From JAFDXJ01 sp039811225 (lineage in GTDB: Bacteria > Bacteroidota > Bacteroidia > Chitinophagales > Chitinophagaceae): 64,000 bases of DNA. Position numbers and translations under genes: made by a program. Where the stretch lies: positions 1 to 64,000 of the forward strand of contig JBDHYG010000009.1 of assembly GCA_039811225.1 (NCBI GenBank), given 5' to 3'. Under the pieces are notes generated by a model. It did not search any database and had not been told where the DNA came from. It saw nothing but the letters and a program-made list of their open reading frames with translations. This document shows, one piece after another, positions 54,665-63,851 of the stretch. Positions within the stretch are counted from its first letter, which is position 1. Each line of letters starts with the position of its first letter.

Positions 54665-55762
54665 TTATTGTGCCTGGTCAATAAATTTTACAAAAGCATC
54701 CCCGGTTGGTAATAAACTCCGGCCACTGTTTAATGCCTTGGTAGTACCATTGTCTGAACTTAACCAAATAGCATAAGGAACACCTGATTTAGAAATTTCC
54801 TGCAACATGGATAAAGTCAATGAAGCATTGCTATTTACCTGGCCACATTCACCCAGAATAACATCTTTACCTGTTACGGCTTTGAGGTATTGCACTGCAT
54901 AGCCCAGGGCATTAGGAGTAACGGCCGCTGTATAATTTGAAATATTCTCTGTGCCTTTTTCACTCAGGGGTTCATACCAGTGCAGGTTCACATAATCAAT
55001 ATCAATATCTTTTAATCCGGCCACCAGTTCCTGTGCCTGGGCTAATTTGCGGCCAAGATCCGTTGCCATATTATGGTTTTGTGCAAACTTGAGAATGCGG
55101 GCATTCATAGCGCTTTTCCCAAAAGAGGCCGCTTCACTTCTACGGTTTTGATTCATCAGGTAATCATAAATTAATAAACTTACCTGAGGATTGGTAATGC
55201 CGCCATCTGAAACTTTTACCCCCTTACTATGTGCCACTTCCACCGCTACTTTCAGCATGTTGAGATAATCTTTGATATCCCCGGAATGAAATTTTAAAAC
55301 CAGTTCCTCATTTTCCACGAGTAGTACTTCGGGTTTATACTTCGTTAAAATTTCATTTAATTTTTCCCTATAAACATTCAGGTCATTTCCGGTAGGATAG
55401 GGTTGTGGGGTTTTGGTGCCATCGGTATTCCGTATTTTTTTCCAATACACATTCAGAAAGACTTTATAGCCGGCATTTTGCAACGCTTCCAAAGCCGGGT
55501 TACTGCCATTCCAGGTATCCATAGATAAAGTCATGCGGGTTGTCTTTACATGAAGTTGTTTGAGAATGGCCAACTTATCCTGCACACTACTGATATCAGC
55601 AAACATAACCCCAAACTCCGTGCTACCTGGTGTGGAATTAATAGTAGAAGTTACCGGTGGCATATTTTGAGCCTGTTCCTGTTCTTGTGTTTGTGATTGC
55701 GTTTGTGATTGAGGAGCTATGCAACCCCCAAAAATCAACAGGGAAAGAATAAATGCTTTCAT
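54665..55762 (-). CDS. Lipoprotein, putative TIM-barrel glycoside hydrolase
   Basis: A 365-residue protein with a lipobox (LLIFGGCIAP), so probably lipid-anchored. A repetitive Gln-rich linker follows (QSQTQSQTQEQEQAQ). The rest looks like a clan A TIM barrel: a strand with VLLVENEEL around 155 (acid/base Glu candidate), NLHWYEP around 265, and ILGECGQ around 305 (nucleophile Glu candidate). This points to GH5, GH39 or relatives, but I cannot name the family or substrate. A strong branched terminator follows. Confidence 0.65.
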   Translation of the reverse strand: MKAFILSLLIFGGCIAPQSQTQSQTQEQEQAQNMPPVTSTINSTPGSTEFGVMFADISSVQDKLAILKQLHVKTTRMTLSMDTWNGSNPALEALQNAGYKVFLNVYWKKIRNTDGTKTPQPYPTGNDLNVYREKLNEILTKYKPEVLLVENEELVLKFHSGDIKDYLNMLKVAVEVAHSKGVKVSDGGITNPQVSLLIYDYLMNQNRRSEAASFGKSAMNARILKFAQNHNMATDLGRKLAQAQELVAGLKDIDIDYVNLHWYEPLSEKGTENISNYTAAVTPNALGYAVQYLKAVTGKDVILGECGQVNSNASLTLSMLQEISKSGVPYAIWLSSDNGTTKALNSGRSLLPTGDAFVKFIDQAQ

Positions 55763-55781
55763 TATGAAAAAGTTTTAAGGT

Positions 55782-55799
55782 GAAAAATCGCTAAGCGAT
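55782..55799 (-). terminator. Possible short terminator or operator in the gap after the lipoprotein start
   Basis: ATCGC-TTA-GCGAT followed by five T on the minus strand, between the fbp stop (55832) and the next start (55762). The stem is short; it could serve as the fbp terminator or as an operator. Confidence 0.4.
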
Positions 55800-55831
55800 A
55801 TGCTTAAATTTCAATTATCGTACCATTCTTT

Positions 55832-56845
55832 TTAGGCCGGGTTTTCCCAGTAGGAAAGGCATTCCTCTACCATTTTGGTGCTACCTATAAAAACGGGGGT
55901 ACGCATATGCAGTTTATCCGGTACAATATCCAGGATCCGCTTTTTGCCATTTGATGCTTTACCACCCGCTACTTCCACTATGAAGGCAAAGGGATTGCAC
56001 TCATACATCAGCCGTAATTTTCCCTGTGGTTTTTCCACGGTACCCGGGTACATAAAAATACCTCCTTTTATTAAAGTGCGGTGCATGTCGGCTACCATAC
56101 TCCCAATGTAACGTTGGGTATAAGGGCCGCCATTGGCTTTCGTTTTGTTCTGGCAGGAATCAATATATTTTTTCACCTGTGGTTCATACTGGAAAAAATT
56201 CCCATGATTAACGGAATAAATTTTTCCTGTTTCAGGAATCTTAATATCCGGATGACTCAGGCAAAATTCCCCAATAGAAGGATCCAGGGTAAAACCATTC
56301 ACACCCCTTCGTGTGGCATAAACCAACATGGTGCTGGAGCCATAAATAACATATCCGGCGGCAACCTGTTTCACACCCGCCTGCAGGAAATCAGCTTCTG
56401 AGGCTGGCTTCCCGATTTCTGTTACCCTTCTGAAAATGCCAAAAATGGTACCGATGGAGGCATTCGTATCAATATTGCTGCTGCCATCCAATGGATCAAA
56501 CATCACGATATACTTACTGTGATTGCTGATCTCATCATTAAAAATTTCTACATCATCCATCTCTTCACTACCGATACCGGCGCAACTGATACCATGCTGT
56601 AACACTCCCACCAGCTGTGTATTGGAAAATACATCCAACTTCTTCACTTCTTCACCCTGCACATTCGTGGTACCGGCATCCCCCAGGATATCTACCAGGC
56701 CCGCTTTATTTACTTCTACATTTATTCGTTTTGCGGCAAGCCCTATATCACGGAGCAGGCTGCTCAGTTCACCGGTTGCATTGGGTATTTTTCGGTATTG
56801 CTGTATGGTGAATTCGTCCAACGTAAGAATTTTCCTGTTTATCAT
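55832..56845 (-). CDS. fbp: Fructose-1,6-bisphosphatase class I
   Basis: Gluconeogenic phosphatase, cytoplasmic, 337 residues from the ATG at 56845 (MINRKILTLDEF). A TTG seven codons upstream is in frame but unlikely. Metal and substrate motifs are DPLDGSSNID, the LYGSSTMLV-like VIYGSSTMLV, YSVNHGN and GGIFMYPGTVEKPQGKLRLMYE. It is divergent from the aspartate kinase gene. Confidence 0.95.
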   Translation of the reverse strand: MINRKILTLDEFTIQQYRKIPNATGELSSLLRDIGLAAKRINVEVNKAGLVDILGDAGTTNVQGEEVKKLDVFSNTQLVGVLQHGISCAGIGSEEMDDVEIFNDEISNHSKYIVMFDPLDGSSNIDTNASIGTIFGIFRRVTEIGKPASEADFLQAGVKQVAAGYVIYGSSTMLVYATRRGVNGFTLDPSIGEFCLSHPDIKIPETGKIYSVNHGNFFQYEPQVKKYIDSCQNKTKANGGPYTQRYIGSMVADMHRTLIKGGIFMYPGTVEKPQGKLRLMYECNPFAFIVEVAGGKASNGKKRILDIVPDKLHMRTPVFIGSTKMVEECLSYWENPA

Positions 56846-56905
56846 TTGCTCTAAATTTTCACGCAAAATAGTAAATGTATTTAAATATTTTGTAGAGCCT
56901 GTTGC

Positions 56906-56913
56906 TATCTTTG
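56906..56913 (+). promoter_or_regulatory. Probable -7 element TATCTTTG for the aspartate kinase-trmN6 pair
   Basis: Exact TAnnTTTG match, 27 bases before the ATG at 56940. A TTTG lies upstream at 56889-56892, closer than the normal spacing. Confidence 0.45.
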
Positions 56914-56939
56914 TTTTAATCCTTCAATAAAAAAATCAC

Positions 56940-58199
56940 ATGGTCGTATACAAATTTGGCGGCGCCAGTATAAATAGTGCCGAACGGGTTGCCGCCCTGG
57001 TTCCCCTGGTTCAGAACAGCCCTAAACCCCTTATGCTGATTGTGTCTGCCATGGGCAAAACCACCAATGCGCTGGAAAAAGTGGTTGAAAATTTTTATGC
57101 CGGCAAACAGGAAGAGGCCTTTGCCTTGTTTCAGCGGGTCAAAGACCAGCACAATACACTGGCGAAATATTTACTGGTAACAACCGCCCTGGCCTGCGAC
57201 CAGAAGCTAAAAGATTTTTATACAGAAATTGAATGGTTATTACATGGAAAAGTAAACCGGGAAATAGATTATTATTATGACCAGATTGTTTGTGTGGGTG
57301 AGTTGCTGAGTACCACTATCCTCCATTTCTATTTCCGGGAAATGGGTATTGAAAATACCTGGTTGGATGTTCGGGATATTATCCGGACTGATAATACCTT
57401 CCGGGATGCAGCCATTGACTGGCAGGTAACTACGGAGAAAATCAATACTACCGTGAAGCCAATCCTGGCAAATGATCAGGTGGTGATTACTCAGGGTTTC
57501 ATCGGTTGTACCAGTGAAAATGAAAGTACCACATTAGGTCGGGAAGGCAGTGATTATACCGCGGCCGTTTTTGCCAATATCCTCGATGCAGAAAGCCTTA
57601 GCATTTGGAAAGATGTGCCCGGTGTAATGAATGCCGATCCCAAATCTTTTCCCGATGCAGCCCTGATCAGTGAACTTTCTTTTGAAGAAGTAATAGAAAT
57701 GGCATTTTATGGAGCGCAGGTCATCCATCCCAAAACCATTAAGCCACTTGAAAACAAAGGTATTCCACTCTATGTAAAATGTTTTCTCGATGACAGTTTA
57801 CCAGGTACCGTTATTTTTAAAAAACAACCCCGGCATATTCCACCGATTATCGTGGTAAAAATAAACCAGGCGCTTATTCATTTGCAGACAAAAGATTTTT
57901 CGTTTATAGGCGGCAAGCCCATGGGGCAATTATATAATTTGCTGGAAGGCCTGAAAATAAAACCCAATCTTATCCAGGCAGGTGCCGTGAGTTTGCAGGT
58001 TTGCATAGATGATACAGGCAGCAAAACAGAAGCATTTGCACAGGCCGCTGAAAAAGATTTTGGAGTGCTTGTGGAGAAAGGTTTACAACTATTAACGATC
58101 CGGCATTATACGCAGGAATTATTACAGAAAATGATTGCCGGTAAACAAATCGTGCTTACGCAACAAACACCACAAACCGTGCAGGTGCTGTATCGATAA
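56940..58199 (+). CDS. Aspartate kinase, monofunctional
   Basis: Phosphorylates aspartate, the first step to lysine, threonine and methionine; 419 residues. The kinase signature VVYKFGGASI opens the protein. GREGSDYTAAVFA and WKDVPGVMNADP are the substrate and ATP segments. C-terminal residues about 290-419 correspond to ACT regulatory domains, but the usual ACT motifs are weak. Not fused to homoserine dehydrogenase. It runs into trmN6 with nine bases between. Confidence 0.88.
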   Translation: MVVYKFGGASINSAERVAALVPLVQNSPKPLMLIVSAMGKTTNALEKVVENFYAGKQEEAFALFQRVKDQHNTLAKYLLVTTALACDQKLKDFYTEIEWLLHGKVNREIDYYYDQIVCVGELLSTTILHFYFREMGIENTWLDVRDIIRTDNTFRDAAIDWQVTTEKINTTVKPILANDQVVITQGFIGCTSENESTTLGREGSDYTAAVFANILDAESLSIWKDVPGVMNADPKSFPDAALISELSFEEVIEMAFYGAQVIHPKTIKPLENKGIPLYVKCFLDDSLPGTVIFKKQPRHIPPIIVVKINQALIHLQTKDFSFIGGKPMGQLYNLLEGLKIKPNLIQAGAVSLQVCIDDTGSKTEAFAQAAEKDFGVLVEKGLQLLTIRHYTQELLQKMIAGKQIVLTQQTPQTVQVLYR

Positions 58200-58208
58200 T
58201 TGTTCCGG

Positions 58209-58925
58209 ATGGCGAATGCTTATTTTCAATTCAAACAATTCGTAGTGCATCAGGATTCGTGCGCGATGAAGGTGGGCACTGATGCCTGCCTGTTTGGCGC
58301 CTGGTTGCATCCGCTAAATGCTGCAACCTGTTTGCATGCATTGGAAATTGGTGCCGGCACTGGTGTCCTCTCCCTGATGTTGGCACAGCGGTTTCCGCAT
58401 ATCGAGGTGGATGCCGTAGAAATAGATGAAGCGGCAGCAATACAGGCGGCTTCTAATTTTGCAGCATCACCCTGGGCAAACCGGCTTCGGGTAATACGGG
58501 AAGATATCCTGCAATTCAACCAGGCAAAAAAATACAGTTTCATTTTTTCTAATCCCCCTTTTTTTCAGAAAAGCCTAAAGAGTCCGGATACAAAGATCAA
58601 CCTGGCCCGGCATGAAAGCTCCCTGGATACGATATCCTTATTACGTGTCATCACAGGAAACTTAAATCCCGGTGGTAGTTTTGCCGTTCTTTTACCCTTT
58701 GATCAAAAAGATAATTTTATTATGGAAGCTGCAAATCAAGGGTGGTTCATTACTTCAGAACTATGGGTTACACATAGCCCACGGCATCAGTATGCACGCA
58801 GCATGTTGCAATTTTGCCGGGAAAAAAGAGCGGTCAACAAACAAACCCTCGAAATATATCAGGATGATAAAAACTATAGCCCGGCATTTCGCCACTTATT
58901 GAAAGCGTATTATCTTTTTTTATAA
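58209..58925 (+). CDS. trmN6: tRNA1(Val) adenine-37 N6-methyltransferase
   Basis: SAM-dependent methyltransferase of the TrmN6/YfiC family; 238 residues from the ATG at 58209 (a TTG three codons upstream is in frame). FVVHQDSCAMKVGTDACLFGAWL is the conserved opening region (residues about 9-31). ALEIGAGTGVLSLML is the SAM motif I, and NPPFFQ is the NPPY-type catalytic motif for adenine N6. Probably co-transcribed with the aspartate kinase gene. Confidence 0.9.
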   Translation: MANAYFQFKQFVVHQDSCAMKVGTDACLFGAWLHPLNAATCLHALEIGAGTGVLSLMLAQRFPHIEVDAVEIDEAAAIQAASNFAASPWANRLRVIREDILQFNQAKKYSFIFSNPPFFQKSLKSPDTKINLARHESSLDTISLLRVITGNLNPGGSFAVLLPFDQKDNFIMEAANQGWFITSELWVTHSPRHQYARSMLQFCREKRAVNKQTLEIYQDDKNYSPAFRHLLKAYYLFL

Positions 58926-59060
58926 ACTTCCTTTTATGTACCGTTAGGAAATTCTAGGCTATCGATTTTCCCCGCAATAAATGAATGAATAAATTTGTTT
59001 TAGGTTAAATACAATTCACTGCACCATTCTAAAACCATATTCCTTTTTCTCGCATTATTC

Positions 59061-62000
59061 ATGGGCTATACTGCGTTGGCACAGGTATCTAATTTGCGAA
59101 AGAAAAAAATTGTGGCACAGGGAATCGTTCAACTGGATACCCTGCCGATTGTGCCACATACGTTTTTTGCTATAGGTGTCGATACTTCTTTTTATGCCCT
59201 GGATGAATTGCGTGCGCTATTAACCTGGAAAAAGAAACCTGCCCCGGATAGTATTGACATCACTTACCGGGTTTTTCCTTTTGTCTTGTATTCATCGGCG
59301 CAGCGGTATTCGTATGACAGCATCAGCAATATTTTTGTTGCGGCTCCCCAGGCCTTGCAGACCGGTTCCCCTTCAAATAAACTTTTCAATTTCGGAAAAC
59401 TGGATTACAAAGGCAGCCTGGGCAGGAACCTGAGTTTTGGCAATACACAGGATGCGGTTTTCAATTCGCAATTGAACCTGCAATTAAACGGTTACCTGGG
59501 CGATAGCATTCAACTAAGCGCCGCTATTACAGATAATAACATTCCCATACAACCGGATGGAACCACTCAACAACTCAATGAATTTGATAAAATCTTATTG
59601 GAGTTCAGTAAAGAAAAATGGAAAATCAGTTTGGGCGATATTGATATCCGGCAGGAACAATCTTATTTTTTAAATTTCTATAAAAGGCTGCAGGGGATGG
59701 CTTTTCGCCAGGACCTGGACCTGGGAAAAAATATTCATTCTTCCACACTCATGAGTGGCGCTATTGCCAAGGGAAAATTTGCCCGGAATATCTTAACACC
59801 CCTGGAAGGGAACCAGGGGCCATACCGGCTGCAGGGAAATAATAATGAATTATTTTTTATCGTGCTGGCCGGTACAGAAAGAGTATATATAGATGGGGAG
59901 CAGGTACAGCGCGGCGAAGACCAGGACTATGTGATCAATTACAATACGGCAGAAATAACGTTTACCCCCAAACACCTGATTACAAAAGATACCCGCCTGC
60001 AGGTGGAATTTGAATACGCCGACCGGAATTACCTGAACACTATGTTATATGTGAATGAACAAATTGATATAAAACAAAAACTCAAGATATTTGTTTCTGC
60101 CTATCAAAATAAAGATGCTAAAAATTCTCCAATCAATCAGACATTGGATAATCCGCAAAAACAATTCCTCGCCAACCTGGGCGATAGTATCCAGCAGGCC
60201 TTTTATCCCTATGCGGTGCGTGACAGTTTCTCGGTAACAAAAATTTTATATGCAAAAATTGATACAGTATATAATGGGATCCATGATTCCATATTCGTAT
60301 ATTCTACAAATCCTGATAGTGCTAAATACAGTTTGTCCTTTACAGAAGTGGGCGCACTGAAAGGAAATTATATTCCACTTTATAATGGGGCGAATGGTAA
60401 AGTGTATCAGTGGGTACAACCGGTGAATGGTGTTCCCCAGGGAAGTTTCGAACCGGCAGTTTTTTTAGTGACACCCAAATTGCAGCAGCTTGTAAGCCTG
60501 GGTGCAAGTTATTTGTTGAATGACCATACAACCATCCGGGCTGAACTGGCTGCCAGTAATGCGGATATCAATACCTTTTCAGCAATTGATAAAAACAGTG
60601 ATAAAGGCCAGGCAGGAAAATTTTCCATTGAAAGGAATGATACATTACAAATAAAAAATAAATCCTATAACCTACAAGCCCTGGTAGGATATGAATGGGT
60701 GCATAAAAATTTCACGCCCATTGAACGGTTGCGGCCGGTAGAGTTTGCACGTGATTGGGGTTTACCCATTTTGCTTACTCCTGCCACAGAGCAATTACCG
60801 GCATTATCGGTCAAGCTAACCGATGCACAACAAAATTATGTGCAGTATAATTTTTCCAGTTATTTGCGCAGTGATCATTTTAAAGGCATTCGAAATATAC
60901 TGTCCCTGTTCCAGCAAATCAATGGCTGGAATTTCACCGGGATTTTTAACCTGACCAATAACAAAACTCCTTTTGATAAAGGCTATTACCTACGGCCTTC
61001 TGTGGATATTCATAAAACTTTTTCATCGTGGCATAATTTTACCGCAGGCGCTTCATGGGCATTGGAGCATAATGAAACAAGGAATATGCTCACTGATACG
61101 GTAACACCGTTCAGCTTTGCATTTGAAACAATTTCCGTTTACCTGAATTCCGATAAAGCCCGTCCCAATAATTGGTCATTCACGTATTTTACCCGGAAAG
61201 ATCAAACCCCTTTTCAGCGGGAACTTATGGCGATAGACCACAGCCATAATTTTAGTTTACAGGCCGATTTATTAAAAAATCCAAACCGGCAATTGCGATT
61301 GACCGCTTCTTACCGCATCCTTGATGTAAAAGATACTATGCATACAACGCTGCGTGCCGATAAAAGTTTGCTTGGCCGCATGGATTATTCCATGATTGCC
61401 TGGAAAGGTTTTTTTACAGGAAATTTTTTATATGAAACCGGTGCGGGCCAGGAACCCAAAAGGGATTTTTCGTATATTGAAGTACCGGCCGGCCAGGGGC
61501 AGTATGCCTGGATTGATTATAATAATGATGGTGTGCAACAATTAAATGAATTTGAACTGGCGCTTTTCCCCGACCAGGCAAAATATGTGCGCATTTACAC
61601 AGCAACTAATGTTTATATCAAAGCAGCTTATTCCCAATTTAATTACGCTTTTTCCCTGAACCCAAAAGCTGTGGCAAAATGGATTCACCCGCAAAAATTA
61701 TCAGCGTTTATTTCACGGTTTTATTTTCAATCAGCATTACAGGCTTATAAAAAACAAATTGCTGCCGGGCGCTCTTTTATTAACCCGATAAAAAATCCGC
61801 TGGCCGATACTTCCTTGCTAAATCTGAATTATTTCCTGAGCAATACTTTATCTTTTAATAAATTCAGTACGGTATGGCGATTGGATGTTTCAAATATAAC
61901 CAGCTATAATAAATCATTACTTACGTATGGTTTTGAAACCTTGCAACAAAATGCCTGGGAAATGAAAGGCAGGGTGAATATTGCGAAAGCATATATGCTG

Positions 62001-62471
62001 GAGTTTACACAAAGATTAGCCAGGAACAGCCTGTCCACACCCAGCTTTGTCAACCGGAATTACCGGCTGAAAGTAATTTCTTCGGAACCAAAACTTACAT
62101 ATTTTCCTGGAACAGCTTTGCAGTTAATAGCAGGCTATCAATACATGCTAAAAACCAATATACCCGAATTTGGCGGAGAGAAAGCGGTGTTTAGTAATAT
62201 CCGGCTTGAAGGCAAATACAATACATTTTCCAATACCAGTATTACTGCGAAATTTACTTTCAGTAATATTAATTTTACCGGCCTGGCCAATACCACTGTA
62301 AGTTATATTATGCTGGATGGCTTGCAACCGGGAAAGAATTATTTATGGAGTATCGGCTTTACAAAACGCCTGATCAATAATCTTGAAATTAGTGTGAATT
62401 ATGAAGGCAGGAAACCCGGAACGGCCGCTGTAATCCATACCGGCACCGCCAGTGTACGGGCATTGTTTTAA
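59061..62471 (+). CDS. Very large outer-membrane beta-barrel protein, function unknown
   Basis: At least 1136 residues. The C-terminal half alternates polar and hydrophobic residues like a beta-barrel and ends with Phe. An N-terminal region (KLDYKGSLGRNLSFGN, LNLQLNGYLGDSIQL) and a motif-rich part around 285-335 (RVYIDGEQVQRGEDQDYVI then YNTAEITFTPKHLITKD) resemble segments found in SprA-like and other large Bacteroidota cell-surface barrels. The ATG at 59061 leaves only MGYTALAQ as signal. The frame is open back to a stop at 59001, with a full signal peptide (TIFLFLALFMGYTALAQ) whose only plausible start is CTG at 59019. So the true 5' end is probably 59019 or a non-standard codon. Confidence 0.75.
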   Translation: MGYTALAQVSNLRKKKIVAQGIVQLDTLPIVPHTFFAIGVDTSFYALDELRALLTWKKKPAPDSIDITYRVFPFVLYSSAQRYSYDSISNIFVAAPQALQTGSPSNKLFNFGKLDYKGSLGRNLSFGNTQDAVFNSQLNLQLNGYLGDSIQLSAAITDNNIPIQPDGTTQQLNEFDKILLEFSKEKWKISLGDIDIRQEQSYFLNFYKRLQGMAFRQDLDLGKNIHSSTLMSGAIAKGKFARNILTPLEGNQGPYRLQGNNNELFFIVLAGTERVYIDGEQVQRGEDQDYVINYNTAEITFTPKHLITKDTRLQVEFEYADRNYLNTMLYVNEQIDIKQKLKIFVSAYQNKDAKNSPINQTLDNPQKQFLANLGDSIQQAFYPYAVRDSFSVTKILYAKIDTVYNGIHDSIFVYSTNPDSAKYSLSFTEVGALKGNYIPLYNGANGKVYQWVQPVNGVPQGSFEPAVFLVTPKLQQLVSLGASYLLNDHTTIRAELAASNADINTFSAIDKNSDKGQAGKFSIERNDTLQIKNKSYNLQALVGYEWVHKNFTPIERLRPVEFARDWGLPILLTPATEQLPALSVKLTDAQQNYVQYNFSSYLRSDHFKGIRNILSLFQQINGWNFTGIFNLTNNKTPFDKGYYLRPSVDIHKTFSSWHNFTAGASWALEHNETRNMLTDTVTPFSFAFETISVYLNSDKARPNNWSFTYFTRKDQTPFQRELMAIDHSHNFSLQADLLKNPNRQLRLTASYRILDVKDTMHTTLRADKSLLGRMDYSMIAWKGFFTGNFLYETGAGQEPKRDFSYIEVPAGQGQYAWIDYNNDGVQQLNEFELALFPDQAKYVRIYTATNVYIKAAYSQFNYAFSLNPKAVAKWIHPQKLSAFISRFYFQSALQAYKKQIAAGRSFINPIKNPLADTSLLNLNYFLSNTLSFNKFSTVWRLDVSNITSYNKSLLTYGFETLQQNAWEMKGRVNIAKAYMLEFTQRLARNSLSTPSFVNRNYRLKVISSEPKLTYFPGTALQLIAGYQYMLKTNIPEFGGEKAVFSNIRLEGKYNTFSNTSITAKFTFSNINFTGLANTTVSYIMLDGLQPGKNYLWSIGFTKRLINNLEISVNYEGRKPGTAAVIHTGTASVRALF

Positions 62472-62494
62472 TATTTCTTTTCATCTCATAGTTG

Positions 62495-62502
62495 TAACTT
62501 TG
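62495..62502 (+). promoter_or_regulatory. Probable -7 element TAACTTTG for ispH
   Basis: Exact match to TAnnTTTG, 103 bases before the ATG at 62606, leaving a long leader of about 100 bases. A TTTC stands about 19 bases upstream. Confidence 0.45.
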
Positions 62503-62605
62503 CACAGGATTTTTTGAAGTAACCAGGCTTTAAACATGTTGCTTTGTAAAGCGGTTAAAACAGTGTTGCAGCGGGATGACTTGCAGCACAAAAAAAGATT
62601 ATTAC

Positions 62606-63838
62606 ATGAAACAATTTAATGTTCCCAATGTTTACCGGAGTTTACTAATAAGTGCAATTAAGAATGACCGTAAACAGAAAGATAAACTGAAAAAAGATTT
62701 TGCCCCCACCTTATTGGATTTGGGTACATTACAGATATACCTGGCCCGGCATTTTGGATTTTGTTACGGGGTGGAAAATGCAATTGAAATTGCTTTTAAA
62801 ACGATAGAAGAAAATCCCGGCAAGCGAATTTTTTTATTGAGTGAAATGATCCATAATCCCCAGGTAAATGCCCATTTACGGGAACTGGGTGTTATCTTTT
62901 TACAGGATACATATGGTAAACAATTGATCCCTTTCAGTGAAATTAAGGCAGATGATGTAGTAGTCATCCCCGCATTTGGAACAACCCTGGAAATTGAAAA
63001 AATGCTGAATGATAAAGGCATTGAAACACATCAGTACAATACCACATGCCCCTTTGTGCAGAAAGTATGGAACCGGAGTGAACAGATTGCCCGGAAAAAT
63101 TATAGCATCGTGGTGCATGGAAAACCAAAACATGAAGAGACCCGTGCCACATTTTCACATGCCTCTTCACATACACCCACCGTGGTGATCAATGATATGG
63201 AGGAGGCCGTTTTATTGGGAAAATATATAACCGGCGAGCTTCCGGCAGCACAATTTGCTCATGATTTTGCCGGCCGCTTTTCTGCTAATTTTGATGTACA
63301 AAAAGACCTGGTGCGCATCGGAGTAGTAAACCAAACCACTCAACTGGCAACCGATACACAGGCAATTGCGGAATACCTGAAATCAGTGATGATACAGCAT
63401 TATCAATTAACCCATGAAACCGTTGACCAGCATTTTGCCGATACAAGAGATACGCTTTGTTATGCCACCAGTGATAATCAAAGTTCCGTGAGTGGTTTAT
63501 TGAAGGAAGATGCGGACCTGGCCATTGTAGTGGGGGGATATAACAGCAGTAATACCTCGCATCTGGTTGAAATGTGTGCAGCCAAATTACCTACGTATTT
63601 TATTAATGGTGCGGATAAACTACATTCAAGGAAACTTATCCATCATTGTGATTGGAAAACAAAATTGGAAAGTTTTACAGAAGATTACCTGCCTGATAAA
63701 GATCCGATTAGTATCATGATCACCAGCGGGGCAAGCTGCCCGGATGCCATCGTAGAAGATGTTATCCGGAGGTTAGCTTCTTTTTATGGAGTCGAACAAA
63801 AGCTGGATGCGTATATTCATGAATACACAGAAGTATAA
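62606..63838 (+). CDS. ispH: 4-hydroxy-3-methylbut-2-enyl diphosphate reductase, long type
   Basis: Last enzyme of the MEP isoprenoid pathway, reducing HMBPP to IPP and DMAPP at a [4Fe-4S] cluster. It has 410 residues, against about 310 in E. coli. The three cluster cysteines are in HFGFCYGVE, TTCPFVQ and DTLCYATSDNQ. HNPQVN, HGKPKHEET and TSGASCPD are substrate-site motifs. The extra length, and the GGYNSSNTSHLVEM and QTTQL segments, match the long form of cyanobacteria and plants. The frame extends ten codons upstream to 62576, but MKQFNVPNVYRS is the natural start. Confidence 0.92.
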   Translation: MKQFNVPNVYRSLLISAIKNDRKQKDKLKKDFAPTLLDLGTLQIYLARHFGFCYGVENAIEIAFKTIEENPGKRIFLLSEMIHNPQVNAHLRELGVIFLQDTYGKQLIPFSEIKADDVVVIPAFGTTLEIEKMLNDKGIETHQYNTTCPFVQKVWNRSEQIARKNYSIVVHGKPKHEETRATFSHASSHTPTVVINDMEEAVLLGKYITGELPAAQFAHDFAGRFSANFDVQKDLVRIGVVNQTTQLATDTQAIAEYLKSVMIQHYQLTHETVDQHFADTRDTLCYATSDNQSSVSGLLKEDADLAIVVGGYNSSNTSHLVEMCAAKLPTYFINGADKLHSRKLIHHCDWKTKLESFTEDYLPDKDPISIMITSGASCPDAIVEDVIRRLASFYGVEQKLDAYIHEYTEV

Positions 63839-63851
63839 CCTATCTTGTTAT

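Noticed and set aside
56846..56866. TTG start seven codons upstream for fructose-bisphosphatase
   Set aside because: The ATG at 56845 gives the normal family N-terminus; the extra codons add nothing conserved.
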